A stretch of 33,392 nucleotides of DNA from the NCBI GenBank assembly GCA_947454055.1, contig CANGIS010000031.1, positions 1 through 33,392 on the forward strand, written 5' to 3'. This stretch comes from Hyphomicrobiales bacterium. GTDB lineage: Bacteria; Pseudomonadota; Alphaproteobacteria; Rhizobiales; Beijerinckiaceae. The position numbers and the translations under genes are program-made. Position 1 is the stretch's first letter; each line of letters opens with the position of its first letter. Positions 8,399 to 16,201 of the stretch are shown one piece after another. The notes under the pieces are model-generated. The model had not been told where the DNA came from. It saw only the letters and a program-made list of their open reading frames with translations, and made no database searches.

Positions 8399-8763
8399 CA
8401 GACGATATCGAAGGCGGGCGCCTTCTATTGCGAGAGCTCGAAAGGGCCGAATTTACCTTTCGCGCAGCAGCCTGGGTTTATAATCCCGAAACAGAACGCT
8501 GGAAGCTGGTTATCGCCACGCCAGAAGCGGATATTGATTTGCAAAAAGCCCTTATGTCGGTCTGGAATGCGATTAAGTCCGGACCATCGGCCTTGAATGA
8601 TTTTGATCTCGCCAAGGTCAGCCTTGTTCCGCCCGATTTTTTCCTCTTCAAAAAGCCCGGTCAGGTTGCCCATGCTACCGAGCAAGCACCGATCCGCTAT
8701 TCCGGCTACACCATGAACGGGGTTTATATCTATGACTCGCTGATCTATAAGCTCGCGGCATGA
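8377..8763 (+). CDS. Hypothetical protein paired with the HEPN gene
   Basis: A 128-residue protein starting MADAVLVADDIEGGRLLLRE, with a mixed alpha/beta pattern (FRAAAWVYNPETERWKLVI, then DLQKALMSVWNAIKS). No family is recognised with certainty. It has no minimal-nucleotidyltransferase signature (GSxxxG ... DxD), so this is not the classical HEPN-MNT toxin-antitoxin pair. The 22-nt overlap with the HEPN gene implies coupled translation and a shared role, possibly as antitoxin or partner. It ends 16 bp before folA and may be co-transcribed with it. Confidence 0.7.
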   Translation: MADAVLVADDIEGGRLLLRELERAEFTFRAAAWVYNPETERWKLVIATPEADIDLQKALMSVWNAIKSGPSALNDFDLAKVSLVPPDFFLFKKPGQVAHATEQAPIRYSGYTMNGVYIYDSLIYKLAA

Positions 8764-8779
8764 ATGCTGTGGGCTTTTT

Positions 8780-9289
8780 ATGACGCTTCCCCTCTCTCTT
8801 GTCGTTGCGATGGCGGAAAACCGCGTCATCGGGCGCGATAATGGCCTGATCTGGCGGATCAAGTCGGATCTCAAATATTTCAAGGCCAATACGATTGGTC
8901 GACCCGTCATTATGGGGCGGAAGACGTTTTTATCCATCGGACGTCCGTTGCCCGGGCGCGAAAACATCGTGTTGACGCGTGATGGGGATTTTAGCGCGGA
9001 TGGTGTGCATCCGGTCCGCTCGATCGAGGAAGCGATCACGCTCGCCAATCTTTTGGCTCCGGGCCTTGGCGCGTCCGAAATTGCGGTGGCAGGTGGCGCC
9101 GATGTCTATGCGCAGCTCTTGCCGCAAGCGAGCAAGATTGTGCTGACGTTGGTGCATGCAGCCCCTGAAGGGGATGCGTTTTTCCCCCCCTTTGAACACA
9201 TGAATTTTCGCGAAACTTTCCGCGAGGCCCATGTAGCGGGGCCCGATGATCAATATTCCTTCACCTATGTAACCTATGAACGGTTTTGA
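8780..9289 (+). CDS. folA: Dihydrofolate reductase
   Basis: A 169-residue protein with the full DHFR pattern: LSLVVAMAENRVIGRDNGLIW (Met20 loop region), SDLKYFKANTIGRPVIMGRKT (substrate Asp and NADPH-binding TxGRKT-like segment), SIGRPLPGRENIVLTR and IAVAGGADVYAQLL. The family's usual W-H/R-L-P segment reads WRIKSDL here. It reduces dihydrofolate to tetrahydrofolate with NADPH, closing the thymidylate cycle started by ThyA. The start codon is 16 nt after the accessory cassette, and folA leads into hflK after a 110-nt gap. Confidence 0.95.
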   Translation: MTLPLSLVVAMAENRVIGRDNGLIWRIKSDLKYFKANTIGRPVIMGRKTFLSIGRPLPGRENIVLTRDGDFSADGVHPVRSIEEAITLANLLAPGLGASEIAVAGGADVYAQLLPQASKIVLTLVHAAPEGDAFFPPFEHMNFRETFREAHVAGPDDQYSFTYVTYERF

Positions 9290-9399
9290 AGCGTCACCTT
9301 AGCTTGTCGACGGGCGTTGACGAAACGGGCTTGAAACCCCATGTGATGCAAGCGGTGCCGCCCTTTTCAACGCGGACCATGATATAAAGGACAAACGGG

Positions 9400-10524
9400 A
9401 TGACCTGGAGCAATCAAGGCGGCGGCGGCCCATGGGGCCCGAAAAAGCCAAATCCGTGGGGGCAGGGGCCGCAAGGCGGCGGCAATGGTTCTGGCCAAAC
9501 GCCTGATCTGGAAGACCTCATTCGTCGAGGTCAGGACAAGCTCAAGGATTTGCTGCCCGGCGGATCGTTCAGCGAGCGCGGCGCGATTTTGATTGCCTTG
9601 GTTGCTTTGGTGTTGTGGCTGGCGAGCGGACTTTATACCGTCAAGCCCGACGAGGTTGGCCTCAATCTGATCTTCGGCCGGTATGTCGGCTCGACCCAGC
9701 CCGGTCTGAATTTCAACCTGCCATATCCGATCGGTTCGGTCATCCGTCCGAGTGTGACGACGGTGAACACCACCGAAATCGGCTTCCGTTCGGGGGAGGG
9801 GCGCGCGCGGAATGCGCAGCGCGATCTGGCCGAGGAAAGCCTGATGCTGACGGGCGACGAGAACATCGTCGATATCAATTTTGCGGTTCAGTGGCAGGTT
9901 AACCCCGCCAAGGCCGCCGATTTCGTGTTCAATATTCAAGAACCCGAAAGCTCGATCAAGGCGGTTGCCGAAAGCGCGATGCGCGAGATTATCGGCAAGC
10001 GCAATATTCAGGCGATTTTGACCACCGAGCGCGGTGCGGTCGAGGCCGATGTGCGGCAATTGATGCAGGACACCCTCAATTCCTACGGCGCGGGCGTCGA
10101 AATCCGCCTTGTGCAGCTGCAGAAGGTTGATCCGCCGGCGCAGGTGATTGACGCCTTCCGTGACGTGCAGGCTGCCCGCCAAGATCAGGACCGTGCGCGT
10201 AACGAGGCCGAAACCTACGCCTCCAAGGTGGTGCCGGAAGCCCGTGGCGAAGCGGCGCGTATTCAGCAGGAGGCAGAAGCCTATCGTGAGCGCGTGGTGG
10301 CGGAAGCCACCGGTCAGGCGAGCCGGTTCAGCCAGATCTATGCCGAATACAAGAAGGCTCCGGAGATTATCCGCGAGCGGATGTATCTGGAGACGATGGA
10401 GCGGATTTTATCCGGTTCCGAGAAGACGGTGATCGACCAGAACGGGGCTTCGCAGCAAGGCGTTGTGCCCTATCTGCCGCTCGGCGATTTTCAGAAGAAG
10501 AACGGTTCGGGAGTAACGAAATGA
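9400..10524 (+). CDS. hflK: FtsH protease activity modulator HflK
   Basis: A 374-residue SPFH-domain membrane protein. The N-terminal cytoplasmic tail of about 60 residues is rich in Gly, Pro and Asn; a single transmembrane helix spans about residues 62-80, followed by the periplasmic SPFH/Band 7 domain (VKPDEVGLNLIFGRYVGSTQ, then GDENIVDINFAVQWQV) and a helical segment with many Ala/Glu/Arg (EARGEAARIQQEAEAYRERV). HflK with HflC forms a complex that surrounds the FtsH protease and restrains turnover of membrane proteins. The stop overlaps the hflC start (ATGA at 10521), the conserved arrangement for this pair. Confidence 0.96.
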   Translation: MTWSNQGGGGPWGPKKPNPWGQGPQGGGNGSGQTPDLEDLIRRGQDKLKDLLPGGSFSERGAILIALVALVLWLASGLYTVKPDEVGLNLIFGRYVGSTQPGLNFNLPYPIGSVIRPSVTTVNTTEIGFRSGEGRARNAQRDLAEESLMLTGDENIVDINFAVQWQVNPAKAADFVFNIQEPESSIKAVAESAMREIIGKRNIQAILTTERGAVEADVRQLMQDTLNSYGAGVEIRLVQLQKVDPPAQVIDAFRDVQAARQDQDRARNEAETYASKVVPEARGEAARIQQEAEAYRERVVAEATGQASRFSQIYAEYKKAPEIIRERMYLETMERILSGSEKTVIDQNGASQQGVVPYLPLGDFQKKNGSGVTK

Positions 10525-11417
10525 GCGCCGCCAATCGATTTGTAGCGGGGATTATCGTCCTCTTTCTGGCCATCTTCGTGCTGTCGTCGACCTTTGTCGT
10601 GCAACAGACCCAGCAGGCTCTCGTGTTCCGGTTCGGCAGTGTGGCGCGCGCGCCAATTACCGAGCCGGGGCTGTATATCAAATTCCCGTTTATCGAGAAT
10701 GTGATCACCGTCGACAAGCGCATTCTGGATCTGGAATTGCCGCAGCAGGAAGTGATCGCGTCGGATCAAAAGCGGCTCGTGGTGGATGCCTTCACGCGCT
10801 ACCGGATTACCGATCCGCTGCGCTTTTACCAGAGCGTGAACAGTGTGGCGGGGGCCAATATCCGGCTGACCTCGATTGTGAACTCCTCGGTACGGACCAT
10901 TTTGGCCGATGCGACGCTGTCGACCGTGGTGCGGGCCGATCGCGCGGGGCTGATGCATAAGATCCGCGACGATGTGAACCAGCAGGCGCAAGGCCTGGGG
11001 CTCCAGATCGTCGATGTCCGGTTGCGCCGCGCCGATTTGCCGGAGCAGAACAGCCAGGCTGTGTTCCAGCGGATGCAGACGGAGCGGCAGCGCGAGGCTG
11101 CTGATATTCGCGCGCAAGGTTCGCAATTCTCGCAGACGATCAAGGCCAAGGCCGATCGCGATGTGGTGGTATTGAGGGCGGACGCGACGAATACATCGGA
11201 AACGGTGCGCGGCGAGGGCGATGCGCAAAAGAACCGCATTTTGGCCGAAGCCTATGGGCAGGATCCTGAATTCTTTGCGTTTTATCGGTCATTGCTCGCC
11301 TATGAGACGGCGTTCAAGCCCGGCGAGACACGGTTGGTTTTGAGCCCCGAGTCTGAGTTTCTACGCTATTTCAAGGATCCGTTCTCTGCCAAAAACAGCG
11401 ATCAGATCGAAGAATAA
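10521..11417 (+). CDS. hflC: FtsH protease activity modulator HflC
   Basis: A 298-residue SPFH protein with an N-terminal transmembrane helix (about residues 7-26) and the family segments STFVVQQTQQALVFRFGSV, GLYIKFPFIENVITVDKR and LRRADLPEQNSQAVFQRMQT. The region ending GEGDAQKNRILAEAYGQDPE is typical of HflC just before its C-terminal helix. It is the partner of HflK in the FtsH-regulating cage at the inner membrane. It is translationally coupled to hflK, and degP follows after only 31 nt. Confidence 0.96.
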   Translation: MSAANRFVAGIIVLFLAIFVLSSTFVVQQTQQALVFRFGSVARAPITEPGLYIKFPFIENVITVDKRILDLELPQQEVIASDQKRLVVDAFTRYRITDPLRFYQSVNSVAGANIRLTSIVNSSVRTILADATLSTVVRADRAGLMHKIRDDVNQQAQGLGLQIVDVRLRRADLPEQNSQAVFQRMQTERQREAADIRAQGSQFSQTIKAKADRDVVVLRADATNTSETVRGEGDAQKNRILAEAYGQDPEFFAFYRSLLAYETAFKPGETRLVLSPESEFLRYFKDPFSAKNSDQIEE

Positions 11418-11448
11418 AGGTCCGCTTGAATTGTAAGGAGGCTTAACA

Positions 11449-12921
11449 GTGCACGCTTTTCGGTTGAAATTTGTCGCGGTGTTGGCCGCTTTGGTTCTCA
11501 CCTTGACGATAGGCGGGCTCTGCCTATCCCATCCCGCTTTGGCGCGGGGGCCTGAATCGCTTTCGGGGCTGGCCGAGCAGGTGATGGATGCGGTGGTCAA
11601 TATCTCCGCCTCCACCAATGTTCCTGCCGAGCAACAACGCACAATTCCGATGCCGCAATTGCCGCCCGGGACGCCGTTTCAGGAATTCTTCGACGAATTC
11701 ATGAACCCTAAAAACGGCAATGGCGCGCCCTTGCCGCCACGCAAATCCAGTTCGCTCGGATCGGGCTTTGTGATTGATGCATCAGGCATTGTGGTGACCA
11801 ACAACCATGTCATTGGTGATGCCGACGAGATTATGGTGATCTTCAACGATGGCCGGAAGCTGAAAGCCGAAATCATCGGCAAAGATCCGAAGGTCGATCT
11901 GGCCGTTTTGCGGGTCACACCGGACAAACCGCTTGTGGCTGTTAAATTCGGCGACTCCGACGTCGAGAAAATCGGCGATTGGGTGATGGCCATCGGCAAC
12001 CCGTTCGGACTAGGTGGCTCGGTATCGGCCGGTATCATTTCGGCCAAGAACCGCGATATTTCGGACCAGTCCTATGGCCAGTATCTGCAGACGGATGCCG
12101 CGATCAACAAGGGTAATTCGGGCGGCCCGTTGTTTAACATGGATGGCGATGTGATCGGCATCAATACCGCGATCCTGTCGCCGACCGGCGGGTCGATCGG
12201 GATCGGTTTTGCCATTCCTTCGGCGCTTGCAGCCCCGATTGTCGATCAGTTGCGCCAATATGGCGAAACGCGGCGCGGATGGTTGGGGGTACGCATCCAG
12301 TCGGTCGATGACAACATCGCCGAAACCTTGGGGCTTGGCACCGCACGCGGTGCGCTGGTGGCGGGCGTGGACGAGAAGGGGCCGGCCAAAGTCGCAGGCC
12401 TTGAGGCGGGTGATGTGATCGTAACTTTCGACGGCAAACCGGTGAAAGAGTCCCGCGATCTGCCCCGTTTAGTCGGACAGACGGCGGTCGGCAAAACGGT
12501 TGAAGTGGGCCTTGTACGCAAGGGGAAAGAGCAGGCCGTTCGCGTAACCCTCGGCCGGCTGGACGAGACCGAGGCAAAGCCTTCCAAATCGGGCGAGCCT
12601 GCCCAACCCGAACAGCCTGTTGTGAAAAAGGCAATGGGGCTTGAACTGTCGGCGCTGACGCCGGACCTCAAGAAACGCTATTCGATCAAGGACGGCGTCA
12701 AAGGCGTTCTTGTTTTGAAAGTGGATCTGAATTCGCCTGCGGCCGACAAGCATATTGTACAAGGCGATGTGATCGTCGAGGTGCAACAAGAGGCCGTTGA
12801 CACACCAGACGCCGTGCTCAAGCGGATCGAGGCGGTCAAGAAGGACGGCAAGAAATCCGTGCTGATGCTCGTTGCCAATTCGCAAGGCGAAATGCGGTTT
12901 GTGGCGCTCGGGATCGAGTAA
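11449..12921 (+). CDS. degP: Periplasmic Do-family serine endoprotease DegP/HtrA
   Basis: A 490-residue protein with a Sec signal peptide (about residues 1-33, hydrophobic core LAALVLTLTIGGLCL, HPALA cleavage region). The trypsin-like catalytic triad is readable: His120 in VVTNNHVIGD, Asp150 in KVDLAVLR, and Ser224 in NKGNSGGPLFN. Two PDZ domains follow, the first starting near RRGWLGVRIQ and the second near ALTPDLKKRYSIKDGVKGV. It degrades or chaperones misfolded envelope proteins. The start is GTG, supported by the strong ribosome binding site TAAGGAGG eight to ten bases upstream. It probably shares a transcript with hflKC. Its stop codon lies inside a perfect hairpin shared with serB. Confidence 0.96.
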   Translation: MHAFRLKFVAVLAALVLTLTIGGLCLSHPALARGPESLSGLAEQVMDAVVNISASTNVPAEQQRTIPMPQLPPGTPFQEFFDEFMNPKNGNGAPLPPRKSSSLGSGFVIDASGIVVTNNHVIGDADEIMVIFNDGRKLKAEIIGKDPKVDLAVLRVTPDKPLVAVKFGDSDVEKIGDWVMAIGNPFGLGGSVSAGIISAKNRDISDQSYGQYLQTDAAINKGNSGGPLFNMDGDVIGINTAILSPTGGSIGIGFAIPSALAAPIVDQLRQYGETRRGWLGVRIQSVDDNIAETLGLGTARGALVAGVDEKGPAKVAGLEAGDVIVTFDGKPVKESRDLPRLVGQTAVGKTVEVGLVRKGKEQAVRVTLGRLDETEAKPSKSGEPAQPEQPVVKKAMGLELSALTPDLKKRYSIKDGVKGVLVLKVDLNSPAADKHIVQGDVIVEVQQEAVDTPDAVLKRIEAVKKDGKKSVLMLVANSQGEMRFVALGIE

Positions 12922-12934
12922 CGCTACTCGATCC
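12911..12934. terminator. Perfect hairpin spanning the degP and serB stop codons
   Basis: GGATCGAGTA (12911-12920) and TACTCGATCC (12925-12934) form a perfect 10-bp stem with the 4-nt loop ACGC. It contains the degP TAA (12919-12921) on the plus strand and the serB TAG (12926-12924) on the minus strand; both arms encode an Ile-Glu-stop ending. There is no clear T-tract on either side, so it may act as a bidirectional terminator or RNA 3'-end protector rather than a canonical intrinsic terminator. Confidence 0.55.
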
Positions 12935-13823
12935 AGCTCGAGCGCGAATAGCCTTGGGCGTAAAGCAGAGCGGTAAGGTCCGAATGGTCAATCCGGGCAT
13001 CGGCTGCGGCGGCGACGGCGGGCTTGGCGCGGTAGGCCACGCCCAGGCCTGCTTCCCGGATCATGTCGAGATCATTGGCCCCATCGCCGATGGCGAGCGT
13101 TTCCTCGGGCTGCAGGGCGAATTGCTCGCGCAGTTCGATCAGAGCGGCGCGTTTGGCCTGTTTGCCGAGAATGGGTTCGGCAACCGAGCCTGTCAGTTTG
13201 CCCTTGTCCATCATCAGCGTATTGGCGCGGTCCTCATCGAACCCGATCATCGCGCCAATCCGGCTTGTGAATAAAGTGAAGCCGCCCGAGACAAGGGCGG
13301 TGTACACGCCATGGCCGCGCAGGGTGGAAACCAAGGTTCGGGCGCCGGGCGTGAGCGTGATGCGATCGGCGATGATTTTGGGGATCACAAAGGCTTCGAG
13401 CCCCGCCAGAAGGCTGACGCGTTCGCGCAACGCCTGCTCGAACTCCAATTCGCCGCGCATGGCGCGCTCGGTGATTTTGGCGACCTTTTGTTTGACGCGC
13501 AGCTCGGCCGCCAGTTCATCAATGCATTCCTGCCCGATCATGGTGGAATCCATATCGGCAATGAACAGGCTTTTGCGCCGCGTGGCGAGGGGTTGGACGA
13601 TAATGTCGACGCGCTCGCTGGCCAGCGCCTTACGGATTTTTTCGATGGTTTCGTTGGCTTCTTTTTTGGAGCGCGTCGCATAGACAATGTCCATCGCGAT
13701 CTGACGATCAAGCCGGATGACTTTGGCATTGGTTGGCAGAGCTTGCGCGAGATGCGATAGCAGCGCATCGGTGAACGCGGGCTTTGACGGGTTCGAGACG
13801 AGAGTGGCAACAAGTTCGGTCAT
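12924..13823 (-). CDS. serB: Phosphoserine phosphatase
   Basis: A 299-residue HAD-family enzyme that dephosphorylates O-phosphoserine in the last step of serine synthesis. An N-terminal ACT-like region of about 80 residues precedes the HAD core. Motif I is [19 protein letters not shown], with nucleophile Asp90 and acid/base Asp92; motif II is [10 protein letters not shown]; motif IV is [13 protein letters not shown]. The start [11 protein letters not shown] at 13823 is family-consistent; the frame continues upstream to 14045 but overlaps miaA on the opposite strand. No ribosome binding site is visible in the 15 bp between the serB and miaA start codons. Confidence 0.95.
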   Translation of the reverse strand: MTELVATLVSNPSKPAFTDALLSHLAQALPTNAKVIRLDRQIAMDIVYATRSKKEANETIEKIRKALASERVDIIVQPLATRRKSLFIADMDSTMIGQECIDELAAELRVKQKVAKITERAMRGELEFEQALRERVSLLAGLEAFVIPKIIADRITLTPGARTLVSTLRGHGVYTALVSGGFTLFTSRIGAMIGFDEDRANTLMMDKGKLTGSVAEPILGKQAKRAALIELREQFALQPEETLAIGDGANDLDMIREAGLGVAYRAKPAVAAAADARIDHSDLTALLYAQGYSRSSWIE

Positions 13824-13838
13824 GGGCGAGACATTATC

Positions 13839-14768
13839 ATGAAGAATCGGTCCGGTCGACGCGCGATCCTGATCGCCGGACCAACGGCCAGCGGCAAATC
13901 GGCGCTGGCGATGCGTCTGGCGGGTGCGCTTGATGGCGTGATCGTCAATGCTGACTCGATGCAGGTTTACCGCGATCTTCGGATCCTGACGGCGAGGCCC
14001 TCGGTCGAGGAGGAGTTGGCTTTTCCCCATCGCCTGTTCGGCCATGTCGATGCAGCTGAGAATTATTCGGTGGCGCGCTGGTTAGCCGATGCGGGGCAGG
14101 CAATCGCTACAATCGAGGCGGAAGGGCGATTGCCGATACTGGTGGGGGGCACGGGGCTTTATTTCCGTGCTCTGACCGAGGGCCTATCCGATATTCCGCC
14201 GGTGCCGGAGGCGGTCCGGTCCGAATTGCGGGCTTGGGCCGAAGGTCGCGATGCGCACGAGATCCATGCCAGACTGGGTGAAGTTGACCCCGAGACGGCA
14301 TCCCGTCTCCGCCCGACCGATCCGCAGCGCAATCTGCGCGCGTTGGAGGTTTATACCGCGACGGGTAGGCCGCTCTCCGCCTTTCATGCGAGCCGAAGCG
14401 GGGCGGTGCTTGATCCGGCGACGTGTGTCGCGGTGTTTTTGGAGCCTGATCGCGAGGTGCTGCGCCAGCGGATTGATGCGCGGTTTGATGCGATGATGGC
14501 GGCGGGCGCGCGCGAGGAAGTGGAAGCCCTGATGCAGCGCCTGATCGACCCCGCCTTGCCCGCCATGCGCGCGCATGGCGTGCCGGGACTGATCCGGGCC
14601 TTCCGGAACGAGATTTCGGTGGAGGAAGCAGTGGCGATCGGCAAAGCCGATACACGGCGCTATGCCAAGCGGCAACACACCTGGTTTCGGCATCAGGCGC
14701 CCGCGTTTGACTGGGTGCGCGTGGAGGATGCGGAGGGGAGGGTGATGGAAATTCAATTAACAAAATGA
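13839..14768 (+). CDS. miaA: tRNA dimethylallyltransferase MiaA
   Basis: A 309-residue protein. The P-loop [10 protein letters not shown] occupies residues 14-23, followed by [18 protein letters not shown] (substrate-binding loop), [18 protein letters not shown] and [20 protein letters not shown]. The C-terminal [16 protein letters not shown] motif binds tRNA. It transfers a dimethylallyl group to A37 of tRNAs reading codons that start with U. It is divergent from serB, with only 15 bp between start codons, so its promoter must overlap serB coding sequence or the message may be nearly leaderless. Downstream, the usual path to ilvB is interrupted by an AT-rich island. Confidence 0.95.
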   Translation: MKNRSGRRAILIAGPTASGKSALAMRLAGALDGVIVNADSMQVYRDLRILTARPSVEEELAFPHRLFGHVDAAENYSVARWLADAGQAIATIEAEGRLPILVGGTGLYFRALTEGLSDIPPVPEAVRSELRAWAEGRDAHEIHARLGEVDPETASRLRPTDPQRNLRALEVYTATGRPLSAFHASRSGAVLDPATCVAVFLEPDREVLRQRIDARFDAMMAAGAREEVEALMQRLIDPALPAMRAHGVPGLIRAFRNEISVEEAVAIGKADTRRYAKRQHTWFRHQAPAFDWVRVEDAEGRVMEIQLTK

Positions 14769-14816
14769 TAATTATCCTATAAAGGAAAAATGTCATAATT
14801 ATTTTGGGTTCGGTCG

Positions 14817-15290
14817 ATGAATACTCCCATTCGTAGTCTTGCTGAATTCCAATACGAGGTACGTAGCCTTAAATTGCTTTTACTCAAGCTTAAGTTTGAC
14901 CGGTTTGCCCACCAATTACAGTTGCTTGGGAAATACAATGCCGATCAACCGCGTATTCCCGCCGATCAAACCGGTGGCGGGCAGTGGACCGATGGGGCAG
15001 GTGCCGGCGATGGCTCGCCTTTGGGTGCAGTTACAAGTGCTGTTTCGACGATTTTAGGAACCGTTGAATCTGCTATTTCATTTGTTCTTGCTGGTGGGTT
15101 CACCAAAGATCAAATGAACATGTCGGTTCAGGATTTTACGTCGCAGTTTTGCCAAGGTAGGATTAATCGCGAGCTTCCGGGTCAATTCGCGTTCAACACT
15201 ATCGAAGAAATTCAAAACCTTGCAAAACAGGGCAGTGATGCTGCTATAAAATGTATAAAAATATTGAAGCAAGATCGCTTTCGGAAGTAA
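14817..15290 (+). CDS. Putative polymorphic-toxin-like protein
   Basis: A 157-residue protein that I do not recognise with certainty. The N-terminal part (SLKLLLLKLKFDRFAHQLQL) leads to NADQPRIPADQTGGGQWTDG, which resembles a DQPRVPAG..GGQW linker that I recall at the N-terminus of short alphaproteobacterial toxin-like proteins. A Gly/Ala/Ser-rich segment follows, then a distinct C-terminal module of about 55 residues (SVQDFTSQFCQGRINRELPG to KILKQDRFRK) of the size expected of a small toxin tip. No catalytic motif is identified. Codon use and AT content differ from neighbouring core genes. It is 15 nt upstream of the first of two paralogous small genes that could encode immunity proteins. 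The toxin role is inference. Confidence 0.6.
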   Translation: MNTPIRSLAEFQYEVRSLKLLLLKLKFDRFAHQLQLLGKYNADQPRIPADQTGGGQWTDGAGAGDGSPLGAVTSAVSTILGTVESAISFVLAGGFTKDQMNMSVQDFTSQFCQGRINRELPGQFAFNTIEEIQNLAKQGSDAAIKCIKILKQDRFRK

Positions 15291-15305
15291 TTTTGGAGTT
15301 GAACC

Positions 15306-15581
15306 ATGATATTAAAAGGTGTGAAAGATCTCATCCAATTTTTAGGCTTGTTGCGTGACGAAAATGTTCACTTCTTTCTGGAGCAACATTCGTTTGATTC
15401 CGTTACTGTTACATTCACAATCATTCAGTTTAGAGTTGAGGTCTATTTTTATGAAGATTGCGTGAATTTTAGCTATTTCAAAGGAGATGAGGGCGTTTCG
15501 AGCAATCCGGAGCTCCTTTTAGCGTTTGCCAAGGGTGATTATTCCTTCCTTGAGACCTTGGGCATTGCCGATAAGAAGTGA
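15306..15581 (+). CDS. Small protein, candidate immunity protein, paralogue 1
   Basis: A 91-residue protein, unrecognised family. It consists of an N-terminal helix (VKDLIQFLGLLRDENVHFFL) and a beta-rich core (DSVTVTFTIIQFRVEVYFYE, then VNFSYFKGDEGV), and ends LETLGIADKK. The gene at 15716 encodes a clear paralogue: xVTFTxIxFRVEVxF and SYFxGDE are shared in register without gaps. GGAG seven bases upstream of the ATG is the ribosome binding site. The position directly downstream of the toxin-like gene, small size and acidic character fit an immunity protein; this is inferred from context only. Confidence 0.6.
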   Translation: MILKGVKDLIQFLGLLRDENVHFFLEQHSFDSVTVTFTIIQFRVEVYFYEDCVNFSYFKGDEGVSSNPELLLAFAKGDYSFLETLGIADKK

Positions 15582-15622
15582 TTTTTTATCTCTATCGTAC
15601 GGCATCATTGACCGATTTAGCG

Positions 15623-15680
15623 TCCTTCGAGGGCCCGTTGGGCCTGCACAAAATGATGCGGGTACTGTCACTTGTGACAG
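15623..15680. repeat. Duplicated intergenic element, copy 1
   Basis: A 23-nt sequence (15623-15645, TCCTTCGAGGGCCCG then TTGGGCCT) recurs exactly at 16069-16091. It contains a GGCCC-GTT-GGGCC hairpin. Nineteen bases later lies a perfect palindrome, CTGTCAC-TT-GTGACAG (15665-15680). Copy 2 keeps the same order with a degenerate palindrome. It follows paralogue 1 and precedes paralogue 2, as expected from tandem duplication of gene plus downstream region. Confidence 0.75.
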
Positions 15681-15715
15681 GTTCAATGCGCTATTCGTTC
15701 TGATAAACACCGAGG

Positions 15716-16018
15716 ATGAGGAATGACATTAAAAACCTCTCCGATATTCTAAAATTTCTTGACTATTTAACTGAGAATAGTTTGAAATTTGATATCAAAC
15801 AGTCACGCTCCGATAGTCTGATGGTAACGTTTACCGTTATCTTGTTTCGCGTCGAGGTCGACTTTTTCGTGGATCACATCGAGTATAGTTATTTTACAGG
15901 TGATGAGACCGTTAAAGAAGACCTACACGTGCTCGATCTTATTGTCCGCGAGGATCCATTAAAGTTGCAAGAACTCGGAATTTTGCCGCAATCGATCAAA
16001 TTAAATCGAGATATCTGA
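15716..16018 (+). CDS. Small protein, candidate immunity protein, paralogue 2
   Basis: A 100-residue paralogue of the protein encoded at 15306. Shared positions include SDSLMVTFTVILFRVEVDFF and YSYFTGDETV, and both proteins end their core with LGI. It extends about ten residues further (PQSIKLNRDI). ATG 15716 is the only in-frame start after an upstream stop; the GAGG before it is unusually close, so translation may be weak or coupled differently. The function is unknown; the repeated-immunity pattern near a toxin-like gene suggests protection against related toxins. Confidence 0.6.
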   Translation: MRNDIKNLSDILKFLDYLTENSLKFDIKQSRSDSLMVTFTVILFRVEVDFFVDHIEYSYFTGDETVKEDLHVLDLIVREDPLKLQELGILPQSIKLNRDI

Positions 16019-16068
16019 GTGCTCGAGCAGCGTTCTGGATAAATTTGACGGCGAAGTTGCCCTTGGCC

Positions 16069-16124
16069 TCCTTCGAGGGCCCGTTGGGCCTCCTCAGGAA
16101 GAGGTGAACTGTCTTTTGTGACAC
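16069..16124. repeat. Duplicated intergenic element, copy 2
   Basis: Identical 23-nt block to 15623-15645, located at 16069-16091. Seventeen bases downstream is CTGTC-TTTT-GTGACACG (16109-16124), a decayed version of the copy 1 palindrome. It lies after paralogue 2 and before the membrane protein gene. The hairpin GGCCC-GTT-GGGCC lacks a following T-tract, so a terminator role is uncertain. Confidence 0.75.
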
Positions 16125-16201
16125 GGTTAGATTGATTGACGCTACGGAAATTTTTTGGATTACTCGTCTCTATCGGCGTACTTTTATCCAAGGGGCGGAT
16201 G

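Noticed and set aside
9318-9345. CTTGAAA and CCCCAT near hflK resembling a heat-shock (RpoH) promoter
   Set aside because: The two elements are directly adjacent instead of separated by the required spacer.
15636-15646. GTTGGGC in the duplicated element matches an integron attC core (GTTRRRY)
   Set aside because: No matching RYYYAAC partner lies at attC distance in either copy, and no integrase is present; the resemblance is probably chance.
16136-16198. TTG-initiated extension of the four-helix membrane protein
   Set aside because: TTG lacks a binding site, whereas ATG 16202 has AGGGG at good spacing and begins just before the first transmembrane helix.
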